Source of the DNA: Lachnospiraceae bacterium
Lineage (GTDB): Bacteria > Bacillota > Clostridia > Lachnospirales > Lachnospiraceae
Direction of reading: 5' to 3'
Length of the DNA: 44,245 nt
Assembly: GCA_022788085.1 (NCBI GenBank)
Contig: JALEWA010000169.1
Location: 1-44,245 of the forward strand
The position numbers and the translations under genes are program-made. Below, in pieces: positions 36,616 to 44,158 of the stretch. A model generated the notes under the pieces. It saw only the letters and a list, made by a program, of their open reading frames with translations. It searched no databases and was not told where the DNA came from. Within the stretch, counting starts at the first letter, position 1. Every line of letters starts with the position of its first letter.

Positions 36616-38340
36616 TTAATTCATTGTTCCATTCGCATACTGTTCCATCACATCCCAGACAGCCACATCTTCAATGCCAAGCTTCCATGCAGCTACACCT
36701 GCAATCTGCTGTGCCTTCATAACCTGCAGCTTCACCTGTATGGAATTCACATCCTCAAGCCAGCACTGCACTGTTTTTCCATCGGTCTGATATTCCACAT
36801 AGTTCTGGCAATATTCCTCCAGCCACACAGGCTCTACACCACTGTTTTTCACCCATGTACCCTGGTTTGCCATGGTAAGTGTAGATGAAGTCGGTTCACC
36901 ATTTCCGCTTTCCCATACTCTTGTATAGAAAGGAACGGCATTAATGATCTTCTCTGCCGGAACATCTTCCTTTGTCTTGACAATACCATTTTCCACATAA
37001 TTGATAGAAGCGTTCGAACCTGCCTGACCGCAGCCTGAGTAGTATTCGTCATAACCCATAATGACTACATAGTCAACCACAAGTCCCTGTTCTTTCCGGT
37101 TGTAGTGTGCGGTATATTCTGTTGGTACATAATTATCAACAGAAAGAACAATTCCACGCTTTCTTGTTTCAATAGAAAGTTCTCTTAAGAACTGTACAAA
37201 ATGCGTACCTGCATCATTACGAACCTTCTCGAAGTCTATATTAATACCATCAATTCCATATGCATCTACCTGCTCCATCAGTCCATGAATCAAACGTGCT
37301 CTGTTCTCCGTAGAAGACAAAATATCATAGAAATTGATATCGATACCATATAAATCCTTACTATCCACATCAGTAATCAGCGCCCATACATCCACACCTA
37401 ACGCATGTGCCTGCTCCACATAGGAAGCGGAAGCTATGCTTGTAAAATTACCGGCATTATCACTTAAGCGGAACCAGGTCGGGCAGATCACATTAACAGC
37501 CTTTGTGTTTTTCAAAGCGTTAGATACACTTACGGAAGCATTTCCTTCAAATACCTGATGGAATACCATATTAATCGTACCTTCTTTATGTACATTGCTA
37601 TATGTGATTTCCATGGCATCCTTCACCGGAAGCTGCTCTACACCGGTTTTCTTTGTCAGGTATTTACTTTCCACATAACCGATAAAAGCATCCTCAGACT
37701 TTACCTTACACCAGTTTTCCAGCTCCTCCAATACGATAACCTTATCACCGGCCTTCACATCTGTCAGGATCTCACTCTTAACACCACCACGATAGCGAAT
37801 ATTTGTATTCTTTGTGATCTCTGCCTGCGTTACGGTATTCCACTGTGTATAGACCTGCATATGAAGTGGGGAGTCATATAATTCATAGCTAAAGTTGGCA
37901 TATCTCTTCACATAGTCTGCTGCTATATAAAGCGTCTCTCCTTCATATACCGCAGCCTTGTAATCGATAGAGGTACCTGTATCTGACACATAGATTACAT
38001 TACTTCCATCACCGATTTCAATACGGATTACATCTTCTGCGGTAGTAAAAAGAAGCACCTTCTCTACCGTATTCACATAGAATCTGTCCGTAAAATACTT
38101 TTCGACCGTAGCCATGTCAAAATAACATACGCCATCAATCAGCTTTGCCTTCTCTTCTACAATCTCATCCTGTAATACAATAGCAATCTCATCCTCTGCC
38201 GTTATATTAAAATAACTGTTTAAGTCTGCTCTTTCCTTAGAATACGAATACTTTTCTAAAATTTTGCCTCCAAATGCAATCGCAATAACTAAAAAAATGA
38301 GAACGATTGCAAGAAGCACCGGAATTATTTTCTTTTTCAT
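36616..38340 (-). CDS. Membrane-anchored SH3 + glycoside hydrolase 18 protein
   Basis: A 574-residue protein with an N-terminal anchor or signal (residues 5-26), a region like copper-amine-oxidase/stalk domains (about 35-155), an SH3-like wall-binding domain (about 170-230, IRYRGGVKSEILTDVKAGDKV), and a GH18 domain (about 250-574). The catalytic signature YGIDGINIDFEK provides the Asp-x-Asp-x-Glu-type residues with the acid Glu. GH18 proteins with such domains act on peptidoglycan, often at sporulation or germination, or on chitin-like polymers. It has its own promoter and a strong AGGAGG ribosome site. Confidence 0.88.
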   Translation of the reverse strand: MKKKIIPVLLAIVLIFLVIAIAFGGKILEKYSYSKERADLNSYFNITAEDEIAIVLQDEIVEEKAKLIDGVCYFDMATVEKYFTDRFYVNTVEKVLLFTTAEDVIRIEIGDGSNVIYVSDTGTSIDYKAAVYEGETLYIAADYVKRYANFSYELYDSPLHMQVYTQWNTVTQAEITKNTNIRYRGGVKSEILTDVKAGDKVIVLEELENWCKVKSEDAFIGYVESKYLTKKTGVEQLPVKDAMEITYSNVHKEGTINMVFHQVFEGNASVSVSNALKNTKAVNVICPTWFRLSDNAGNFTSIASASYVEQAHALGVDVWALITDVDSKDLYGIDINFYDILSSTENRARLIHGLMEQVDAYGIDGINIDFEKVRNDAGTHFVQFLRELSIETRKRGIVLSVDNYVPTEYTAHYNRKEQGLVVDYVVIMGYDEYYSGCGQAGSNASINYVENGIVKTKEDVPAEKIINAVPFYTRVWESGNGEPTSSTLTMANQGTWVKNSGVEPVWLEEYCQNYVEYQTDGKTVQCWLEDVNSIQVKLQVMKAQQIAGVAAWKLGIEDVAVWDVMEQYANGTMN

Positions 38341-38363
38341 ACGGTTTCCTCCTAATCGTTCTC

Positions 38364-38392
38364 ATTATAGCAAACTATTGATTTATCGTCAT
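38364..38392 (-). promoter_or_regulatory. Sigma-A promoter of the GH18 gene
   Basis: ATGACG (38387-38392) and a perfect TATAAT (38364-38369) on the minus strand are separated by 17 bp, 24 bases before the start codon. Confidence 0.65.
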
Positions 38393-38679
38393 TACCAAAT
38401 TGTTGTTATTTCAATTTTTATCCTGTTTCCTCCATGATAAGACTGCATATGATATAAGTACAATTACTTTTTCTATGTATAGAGGGGCTTCTATTCAGAC
38501 AAAATATATCTGGTTTACCATAATTAACCTTATATTAATAAGGAAGAAATCGGATAACGAAAAATCGGATAGCTCTAACCATGGCTTATTTCTTAAAGAA
38601 AAGACCAAAAGTTTTTCGTGATATATAAATTTTTTCAAAAGATGTCTGAGAACATGTACCAATTGTGATTAAATTATTG

Positions 38680-38810
38680 TATAATGGATATATAAACTTG
38701 AAAAGTTTGGAAAAATAATCTTCCAACAAAGCACATAAGCTAATAAGACTACCTCTTTTATTCAAGAGGCATAGATTTGAAAAATAATTTTTCAGATTGT
38801 TTTTATTATC
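38680..38810 (+). ncRNA. Possible small RNA or leader transcript
   Basis: A perfect TATAAT (38680-38685) is followed by a run of stems: AAACTT/AAGTTT (38694-38708), TTGGAA/TTCCAA (38707-38726), CCTCTT/AAGAGG (38752-38769), and TGAAAAA/TTTTTCA (38778-38794) followed by GATTGTTTTTATT. The last looks like an intrinsic terminator, giving a transcript of about 115 bases ending well before mecA. The -35 is weak. It does not match any riboswitch I know. Confidence 0.35.
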
Positions 38811-38967
38811 TTAAACTATGTTTCCTCGAACCCTCCTGTCTGTACAAGATTTGTTCCCGGAACATCTTACAACAGAATTATTAACACATAACAAAAAATT
38901 ATGCAACCTATATTGTAATAATTCGATGTTATTTTATAAATTTTTTAAGAACTCCTGGAAAGTCCTA

Positions 38968-39016
38968 TTGACTTCCCTTATTTCACAGTATATGATAACT
39001 TATCATAAGATAAGTT
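38968..39016 (+). promoter_or_regulatory. mecA promoter with start-site inverted repeat
   Basis: TTGACT (38968-38973) and TATGAT (38991-38996) are separated by 17 bp. Directly after the -10 comes a perfect inverted repeat, AACTTAT (38997-39003) and ATAAGTT (39010-39016), with a 6-base loop. It would overlap the transcription start: an operator position, or a 5-prime mRNA stem. Confidence 0.6.
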
Positions 39017-39061
39017 TTTATATAGCATACTGTAATATCAATAGAGTGAGGATGTGATATT

Positions 39062-39850
39062 ATGAAAATTGAAAAAGTAAATGATCATCAGATTCGTTGT
39101 ACCCTTACCAAAGCTGATTTAGCAGATCGTGAACTGAAAATCAGTGAACTGGCTTATGGAACGGAAAAGGCAAAAAGTTTATTCAAGGATATGATGCAGC
39201 AGGCATCTTATGAATTTGGATTTGATGCTGAAGATATACCGCTTATGATTGAAGCAATACCTTTGAATTCAGAATGTATTGTTCTGGTAATTACGAAAGT
39301 AGAAGATCCGGAGGAGCTTGATACAAGATTTTCCAAATTTGCTCCTTCTGTCCACGATGAAGACGAGGATAACGATGACAGCAATACCTTAGATAATATG
39401 CTGCAAAGTCTTTCCGAAGGTGCAGATGATGTTTTGGATCTCTTTAAGAAGATTCACGACACTAAGGTTACAGATACCATTGCTGATGCAGCAGATTCTC
39501 TTGTAAAGCAGGCAGGAAGTAAAGAAGTTTCCAAGAAGCCTGTTAAGGTTTCTGTTGAGTTAACAAGAATCTATTCCTTTGATTCTCTGGCGCAGGTAAT
39601 CCGTCTTGCACATGTGCTTTCTGCACATTATGATGGAAAGAACTCTCTTTACAAGAACGAGAAATTATCTTCCTATATTCTTGTAGTAACCCAGTCAGAG
39701 CATACACCTCAGGAATTTAATAAAATCTGTAACATGCTTTCTGAATATGGTAATCCTGAAAAGTTCGTATCCGCTAGTGAAGCATATATGGAAGAGCATT
39801 TTGAACCTGTCATTAAAGATAAGGCAATTCAATCTCTTTCTCTGGTATAA
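39062..39850 (+). CDS. mecA: MecA-like adaptor protein
   Basis: A 262-residue MecA/YpbH/NegB-family protein. The N-terminal domain (MKIEKVNDHQIRCTLTKADL, then LFKDMMQQASYEFGF) and C-terminal domain (IYSFDSLAQVIRLAHVLS, then SLYKNEKLSSYILVV) are both present, joined by an acidic linker (about 100-120). MecA targets proteins to the ClpC protease. It is monocistronic, with its own promoter and a strong terminator. Confidence 0.88.
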   Translation: MKIEKVNDHQIRCTLTKADLADRELKISELAYGTEKAKSLFKDMMQQASYEFGFDAEDIPLMIEAIPLNSECIVLVITKVEDPEELDTRFSKFAPSVHDEDEDNDDSNTLDNMLQSLSEGADDVLDLFKKIHDTKVTDTIADAADSLVKQAGSKEVSKKPVKVSVELTRIYSFDSLAQVIRLAHVLSAHYDGKNSLYKNEKLSSYILVVTQSEHTPQEFNKICNMLSEYGNPEKFVSASEAYMEEHFEPVIKDKAIQSLSLV

Positions 39851-39862
39851 GGTAACAACGAA

Positions 39863-39891
39863 AAAGGCTTTGGTGAAAACCAAAGCCTTTT
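39863..39891 (+). terminator. Bidirectional terminator between mecA and the DUF1858 gene
   Basis: AAAGGCTTTGGT (39863-39874) and ACCAAAGCCTTT (39879-39890) form a perfect 12-bp stem with GAAA as the loop. T residues follow on the plus strand and A residues precede, so it can act for both converging genes. Confidence 0.85.
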
Positions 39892-39922
39892 GGTGTTATA
39901 TTCTGAATATAATCTATCTGAA

Positions 39923-40117
39923 TTAATTCAATTCGGCAATCTTAGCCATAAGGGAATCAATATCCATACCATGTACCATTGCTGCTTCTTCAAGGGATTC
40001 TCCCTGAGCAGATGGACATCCAAGGCAATGCATTCCTGCTTCCATAAGAACAGGTGCTACCTCCGGCTTCATTCTTAAGATTTCTCCAATTGTCATTTCT
40101 TTGGTTATTGCTGCCAT
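39923..40117 (-). CDS. DUF1858 small redox-disulfide protein
   Basis: A 64-residue protein of the DUF1858 type (hybrid-cluster-protein-associated redox disulfide domain): [24 protein letters not shown] followed by CxxC in [17 protein letters not shown] precedes the start. The Cys pair could bind a metal or undergo redox change. It lies divergently from the pflB region but its role is unknown; the family is often near nitrosative- or oxidative-stress genes. Confidence 0.82.
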   Translation of the reverse strand: MAAITKEMTIGEILRMKPEVAPVLMEAGMHCLGCPSAQGESLEEAAMVHGMDIDSLMAKIAELN

Positions 40118-40485
40118 CAGCTTCTCCTCCTTTTCATTTATATATAAGACTAAATGCTATACAAGTAGGGATTTTTGTCCTTTTTACATTGCATTATTCT
40201 TTGTTACTGTTCACTTCGTTCCAGTAACTATTCTTCCACTATAATACTTTATTCAGTTATTATCAAGTCCTTCGTTATTTTTAACAATTTTTTTATAAAC
40301 TATTCCGTTCTGTACAAGAAAAAGTACAAATTAAGGTGTTGACGTGTATACAAACTTGAGTCTATAATACACTTACAGAATGTTATGACAAAAGGTCAAT
40401 ACAAAAGAGAGATGACATTCTAACTTGAGTAACTAGCGGTGTAATCCGCATATTAATTTTTTTAAATTTTAGGAGGCTTTGCAAA
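40118..40485. other. Intergenic region before pflB
   Basis: About 370 AT-rich bases holding the pflB promoter. GTTACTG (40203-40209) pairs with CAGTAAC (40222-40228). TTGTAC is repeated on the minus strand with a 6-base gap between about 40313 and 40332. The nonamer AACTTGAGT occurs at 40353-40361, in the promoter spacer, and at 40422-40430, in the leader. A weak stem (GCGG/CCGC, 40436-40449) followed by T residues could attenuate transcription. No gene seen. Confidence 0.5.
40339..40368 (+). promoter_or_regulatory. pflB promoter
   Basis: TTGACG (40339-40344) and a perfect TATAAT (40363-40368) are separated by 18 bp, leaving a leader of about 110 bases before pflB. Confidence 0.75.
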
Positions 40486-42525
40486 ATGAGACCAGAGTGG
40501 AAAGATTTTGTAGGTGGCAAATGGGAAAGCGAAGTTAACGTACGTGACTTCATTCAGAAGAACTTTACTCCATATGATGGAGACGAATCCTTCTTAGCAG
40601 GTCCTACACAGGATACTAAGGATTTATGGCAGATGGTTCTTGATCTTCAGAAGAAGGAAAGAGAAGCAGGCGGTGTTCTTGATATGGACACAAAGGTTAT
40701 CTCTACTATCACTTCTCATGGACCGGGATACTTAGACAAGAGCAAGGAGAAGATCGTAGGATTCCAGACAGATAAGCCTTTCAAGCGTTCTTTACAGCCT
40801 TACGGCGGTATCAGAATGGCAGAGAAAGCTTGCGCAGATAACGGATACGAAGTAGATCCTGAAATCAGCGAGTTCTTCTCTACACATAGAAAGACACATA
40901 ACGCTGGCTGTTTCGATGCTTACAATCAGGAAATGAGAGCTTGTCGTTCAGCTCATATCATCACAGGTCTTCCTGATGCATACGGACGTGGACGTATCAT
41001 TGGTGACTACAGACGTGTTGCTTTATATGGTATTGACTTCTTAATCGAAGACAAGCAGGCACAGAAGGATTCTACAGGACGTGTTATGACAGATGATGTT
41101 ATCCGTCTTCGTGAGGAACTTTCAGAGCAGATTACAGCATTAAAGATGATGAAGGAAATGGCAGCTTCTTACGGATGCGATATTTCCAAACCGGCTACTA
41201 ATGTTCAGGAAGCTATCCAGGCTACATACTTTGGCTATCTGTGTGCTGTTAAGGAGCAGAACGGTGCAGCTATGTCCTTAGGACGTACTTCTACTTTCCT
41301 TGACTGCTACGCTCAGAGAGACTTAAAGAATGGTACTTTCACAGAAGAGCAGATTCAGGAGTTCGTTGATCACTTCATCATGAAGTTACGTTGCGTTAAG
41401 TTCGCTCGTACACCTGAATACAACCAGATCTTCGCCGGTGACCCTGTATGGGTAACAGAATCCTTAGGTGGTGTTGGCGTTGATGGACGTCCATTAGTAA
41501 CAAAGATGTCCTTCCGTTACTTAAATACATTAACAAACCTTGGACCTTCTCCAGAACCAAACTTAACAGTTCTTTGGTCTACAAGACTTCCAGAAGCTTG
41601 GAAGAAGTACTGTGCTAAGATGTCTATCCAGACCTCTTCTATCCAGTATGAGAACGATGACCTTATGAGAGTAACTCATGGTGATGATTACGGTATCGCT
41701 TGCTGTGTATCTTCCATGGTTATCGGTAAGGAAATGCAGTTCTTCGGTGCTCGTGCTAACGTTGCTAAGTGCTTACTGTATGCATTAAACGGTGGTGTTG
41801 ATGAAGTTACCAAGAAGCAGGTAGGTCCTAAGTATCGTCCTGTTGAAGGTGATGTTCTTGATTACGATGACGTAATGAGCAAATTCATCGATATGCTTGA
41901 GTGGCAGGCAGATGTATATGTAAATACATTAAATATCATTCACTATATGCATGACAAGTACTGCTATGAAAGAGCTGAAATGGCACTTCATGACAGAGAC
42001 GTTAAGCGTTACTTTGCTACAGGTGTTGCTGGTCTGTCTATCGTTGCTGACTCTTTATCTGCAATCAAGTATGCTAAGGTTGAGCCAATCCGTGATGAAG
42101 ATGGTATCATTGTTGACTTCAAGACAACAGGAGACTTCCCTAAGTATGGTAATGATGATGACCGTGTAGACTCAATCGCTCAGGAAATCGTTCATAAGTT
42201 CATGACTGCTATCAGAAGACATCATACTTATAGAAATGGTATTCCTACAACCTCTATCCTTACTATTACTTCTAACGTAACATATGGTAAGGCAACAGGT
42301 AACACACCTGATGGACGTAAGAAGGGACAGCCATTCGCTCCAGGTGCTAACCCAATGCATGGACGTGATACTCATGGTGCTGTAGCTTCCTTGTCTTCAG
42401 TAGCTAAGCTTCCATTCAAGGATGCTCAGGATGGTATTTCTAATACATTTACTATCATCCCTAGTGCACTCGGAAAAGAAGCTAAGGTATTCTCTGGTGA
42501 TATCGAGGTTGACTTAAATAAATAA
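40486..42525 (+). CDS. pflB: Pyruvate formate-lyase, large part lacking the glycyl-radical domain
   Basis: A 679-residue protein closely resembling PflB. The active-site pair Cys406-Cys407 is in [12 protein letters not shown] (codons 41701-41706), with [12 protein letters not shown] following. It ends at [11 protein letters not shown] with a TAA stop. Canonical PflB (760 residues in E. coli) continues about 80 residues to a C-terminal loop RVSGYAV carrying the radical Gly. That segment is absent and encoded separately at 42841-43080. AGGAGG precedes the start by 9 bases. The reaction, pyruvate plus CoA to acetyl-CoA plus formate, needs a glycyl radical, so this polypeptide alone should be inactive. 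Codon use is that of a highly expressed gene. Confidence 0.95.
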   Translation: MRPEWKDFVGGKWESEVNVRDFIQKNFTPYDGDESFLAGPTQDTKDLWQMVLDLQKKEREAGGVLDMDTKVISTITSHGPGYLDKSKEKIVGFQTDKPFKRSLQPYGGIRMAEKACADNGYEVDPEISEFFSTHRKTHNAGCFDAYNQEMRACRSAHIITGLPDAYGRGRIIGDYRRVALYGIDFLIEDKQAQKDSTGRVMTDDVIRLREELSEQITALKMMKEMAASYGCDISKPATNVQEAIQATYFGYLCAVKEQNGAAMSLGRTSTFLDCYAQRDLKNGTFTEEQIQEFVDHFIMKLRCVKFARTPEYNQIFAGDPVWVTESLGGVGVDGRPLVTKMSFRYLNTLTNLGPSPEPNLTVLWSTRLPEAWKKYCAKMSIQTSSIQYENDDLMRVTHGDDYGIACCVSSMVIGKEMQFFGARANVAKCLLYALNGGVDEVTKKQVGPKYRPVEGDVLDYDDVMSKFIDMLEWQADVYVNTLNIIHYMHDKYCYERAEMALHDRDVKRYFATGVAGLSIVADSLSAIKYAKVEPIRDEDGIIVDFKTTGDFPKYGNDDDRVDSIAQEIVHKFMTAIRRHHTYRNGIPTTSILTITSNVTYGKATGNTPDGRKKGQPFAPGANPMHGRDTHGAVASLSSVAKLPFKDAQDGISNTFTIIPSALGKEAKVFSGDIEVDLNK

Positions 42526-42551
42526 TCATTTTGGAAGGAAAGGTGTTACTT

Positions 42552-42758
42552 ATGGATGAGAAATCAATGATTGATGATCTTGTTGCACAGCTTGATGCCG
42601 GCTTCTCAAAACCAAATGCCGTAGGTCATGTAAATGTAGAAGTTGACGACAGCGTTTCTACGAAAGAAGTGCAAACCCTTGGTTGCACTGACTGTTCCAG
42701 AACTCCCCTTGCATGCAGTGTTCCTACACTGCATCAGGGACTAGAAGATTATGAATAG
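42552..42758 (+). CDS. Small Cys-containing protein between the PFL parts
   Basis: A 68-residue protein not recognised as a known family. The ATG at 42552 is chosen: GGAAGGAAAGG lies 8 bases upstream. Residues 6-32 (MIDDLVAQLDAGF..., then GHVNVEV) resemble the first 30 residues of the neighbouring glycyl-radical protein ([16 protein letters not shown], then HLNVNVL), but the RVSGYAV loop is missing. Instead there is a tail with Cys45, Cys48 and Cys55 (CTDCSRTPLACSVP), a CxxC plus a third Cys. It may be a decayed or repurposed copy of the radical domain that docks on PflB, with a metal or redox function. It is not a frameshift remnant: frame and ribosome site are its own. Confidence 0.72.
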   Translation: MDEKSMIDDLVAQLDAGFSKPNAVGHVNVEVDDSVSTKEVQTLGCTDCSRTPLACSVPTLHQGLEDYE

Positions 42759-42759
42759 A

Positions 42760-42808
42760 GCACGAATTCTGATTCGTGCAGGAGAATTTAACTTATGTTT
42801 CATTCTCC
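42760..42808 (+). other. Tandem hairpins before the glycyl-radical gene
   Basis: GCACGAAT (42760-42767) pairs perfectly with ATTCGTGC (42772-42779), and GGAGAAT (42781-42787) pairs with ATTCTCC (42802-42808). They begin 1 base after the middle gene stop and precede the AGGAGG ribosome site of the radical-domain gene. No T tract follows, so they more likely mark mRNA processing or protect the downstream segment than end transcription. Confidence 0.6.
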
Positions 42809-42840
42809 ACTGGTATTGAATTTGATAGGAGGAATTAAAA

Positions 42841-43080
42841 ATGGCTGATTCAACTCAGGTAAACAATTTAGTAGCTTTATTAGATGGTTATGCTACAAAG
42901 GGTGGTCATCATCTTAATGTTAACGTATTAAACAGAGAGACTCTTTTAGATGCTCAGCAGCATCCAGAGAACTATCCTCAGTTAACAATCCGTGTATCTG
43001 GATACGCTGTTAACTTTATCAAGTTAACTCCAGAACAGCAGGCAGATGTAATCTCTCGTACATTCCACGAAGCAATCTAA
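42841..43080 (+). CDS. grcA: Free-standing glycyl-radical domain (GrcA/YfiD-like)
   Basis: A 79-residue protein equal to the C-terminal domain of PflB. DGY and [20 protein letters not shown] match the PFL C-terminal region, and [11 protein letters not shown] carries the expected radical Gly54 (codon 43000-43002), followed by [14 protein letters not shown]. It has its own ribosome site (AGGAGG, 8 bases upstream). In E. coli, YfiD/GrcA is a spare domain that repairs oxygen-cleaved PFL; here PflB has no such domain of its own, so this protein is presumably the required radical subunit. Ends at a strong terminator. The symbol reflects homology; essential function is inferred. Confidence 0.9.
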   Translation: MADSTQVNNLVALLDGYATKGGHHLNVNVLNRETLLDAQQHPENYPQLTIRVSGYAVNFIKLTPEQQADVISRTFHEAI

Positions 43081-43099
43081 TTTCGTAGATGTATATATA

Positions 43100-43128
43100 C
43101 CCCGGAATAACTATTCCGGGGTTTTTTT
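43100..43128 (+). terminator. Terminator of the pflB-grcA operon
   Basis: CCCCGGAATA (43100-43109) and TATTCCGGGG (43112-43121) form a very stable stem followed by seven T residues. The T tract runs into the -35 of the next promoter. Confidence 0.9.
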
Positions 43129-43156
43129 GACACAAAGGATATAATAATGATACACT
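43127..43156 (+). promoter_or_regulatory. pflA promoter overlapping the terminator
   Basis: A perfect TTGACA (43127-43132) begins in the terminator T tract; TACACT (43151-43156) follows after 18 bp. It would allow pflA to be made independently of pflB. Confidence 0.6.
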
Positions 43157-43210
43157 AAAGATATAGATAGTAACGAATATAAAAATATACTAATTAAAGG
43201 AGTATTGATT

Positions 43211-43966
43211 ATGAAAGGAAGAATTCATTCTTTGGAGTCATTCGGAACTGTAGATGGACCGGGTGTACGTTATGTTGTTTTTGTACAAGGCTGTCCTATG
43301 AGATGTGCTTATTGCCACAATCCAGATACATGGGAAATGAATGCCGGTACGGAAATGGAGCCGTCTGAAATTATTGAAAACTATGAGAGAAATAAACCTT
43401 TTTACCGTGATGGTGGAATCACAGTAACAGGTGGCGAACCTCTTATGCAGATAGATTTTCTTCTCGAGCTCTTTACCTTGGCAAAAGAAAAAGGTATTCA
43501 CACATGCCTTGACACATCCGGTATTGCGTACAAGCCTAATGGAAATCCTGAATGGCTTGCAAAGATGGACAAGCTTTGTGCTGTTACAGATCTTGTTATG
43601 CTTGATATTAAGCATATTGACCCGGAAAAACATAAAGAGCTTGTAAAACAGCCTAATGATGGCATACTTGCCTTTGCAGAATATCTTGATAAAATGCATG
43701 TTGATGTATGGATTCGTCATGTTGTCGTTCCAGGCATTACCGATGATCCCGTATATCTTCATAAGCTTGGATATTTTATCGGTGGCTTAAGCAATCTAAA
43801 GGCTCTTGATGTATTACCATATCATACTATGGGAAAGAGTAAATATGAAAAGCTTGGCATGGAATATCCTCTTAAGGATGTACCACCTATGGACAAGAAT
43901 AAGATTCCTGAATTAAAACAATACATTTTGGATGGAATCAAGGAACGTCGTGGTGAAGCACAATAG
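43211..43966 (+). CDS. pflA: Pyruvate formate-lyase activating enzyme
   Basis: A 251-residue radical SAM enzyme. The [4Fe-4S] motif CPMRCAYC (Cys-x3-Cys-x2-Cys) is near residue 30; DGPGVRYVVFVQG precedes it, and GGITVTGGEP binds SAM. It abstracts hydrogen from the radical Gly, here presumably in the separate GrcA-like protein. The ATG at 43211 has AAGGAG 8 bases upstream; the TTG at 43205 is less likely. Length is normal (about 246 in E. coli). Confidence 0.95.
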   Translation: MKGRIHSLESFGTVDGPGVRYVVFVQGCPMRCAYCHNPDTWEMNAGTEMEPSEIIENYERNKPFYRDGGITVTGGEPLMQIDFLLELFTLAKEKGIHTCLDTSGIAYKPNGNPEWLAKMDKLCAVTDLVMLDIKHIDPEKHKELVKQPNDGILAFAEYLDKMHVDVWIRHVVVPGITDDPVYLHKLGYFIGGLSNLKALDVLPYHTMGKSKYEKLGMEYPLKDVPPMDKNKIPELKQYILDGIKERRGEAQ

Positions 43967-44158
43967 TTAGTTGTTACTACTTTGTATATTATTGAATACT
44001 TTCGAAATTATTAGGTTTCACGCTTGTAATTCCACTGTATTTATATTAAAATAATTATATCTTGATAATGATTTGTCAATTATGAAATCATTTCAATGGC
44101 TGTGTACCATAGCCTTAACTGGCTATAAGTTTTTAACGATATAAGGAGGATTCGTATT
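43967..44158. other. Gap between pflA and the ferredoxin gene
   Basis: About 190 AT-rich bases. ATAGCC (44109-44114) pairs with GGCTAT (44121-44126) in what would be the ferredoxin leader. I see no clear terminator for pflA and no confident promoter. Confidence 0.5.

Larger units (their letters stand above)
38341..39061. other. Gene-poor 720-base region before mecA
   Basis: AT-rich. Two short plus-strand ORFs (38400-38621 and 38818-39057) have no ribosome site, no domain and atypical composition, so I do not call them. The region holds the GH18 promoter (38364-38392), a possible small RNA (about 38692-38810) and the mecA promoter (38968-38996). Confidence 0.6.

Noticed and set aside
38400-38621. 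Plus-strand ORF of 73 codons before mecA
   Set aside because: No ribosome site, no recognisable domain, AT-driven composition; lies in a promoter-rich gap.
38818-39057. Plus-strand ORF of 79 codons ending at mecA
   Set aside because: No ribosome site, and it runs through the mecA promoter and its palindrome.
40313-40335. Rex-type redox operator upstream of pflB
   Set aside because: The TGTAC/GTACA repeats do not match the TTGTGA-N6-TCACAA Rex consensus.
40436-40463. Transcription attenuator in the pflB leader
   Set aside because: The stem is only 4 bp, too weak to call a terminator despite the following T residues.
42526-42840. Frameshifted or interrupted full-length pflB
   Set aside because: An intact gene, two separate ribosome sites and two hairpins lie between the parts, and the two PFL parts begin and end at a domain boundary.
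43238-43762. Minus-strand ORF of 174 codons within pflA
   Set aside because: Antisense shadow; pflA carries the radical SAM motif on the plus strand.
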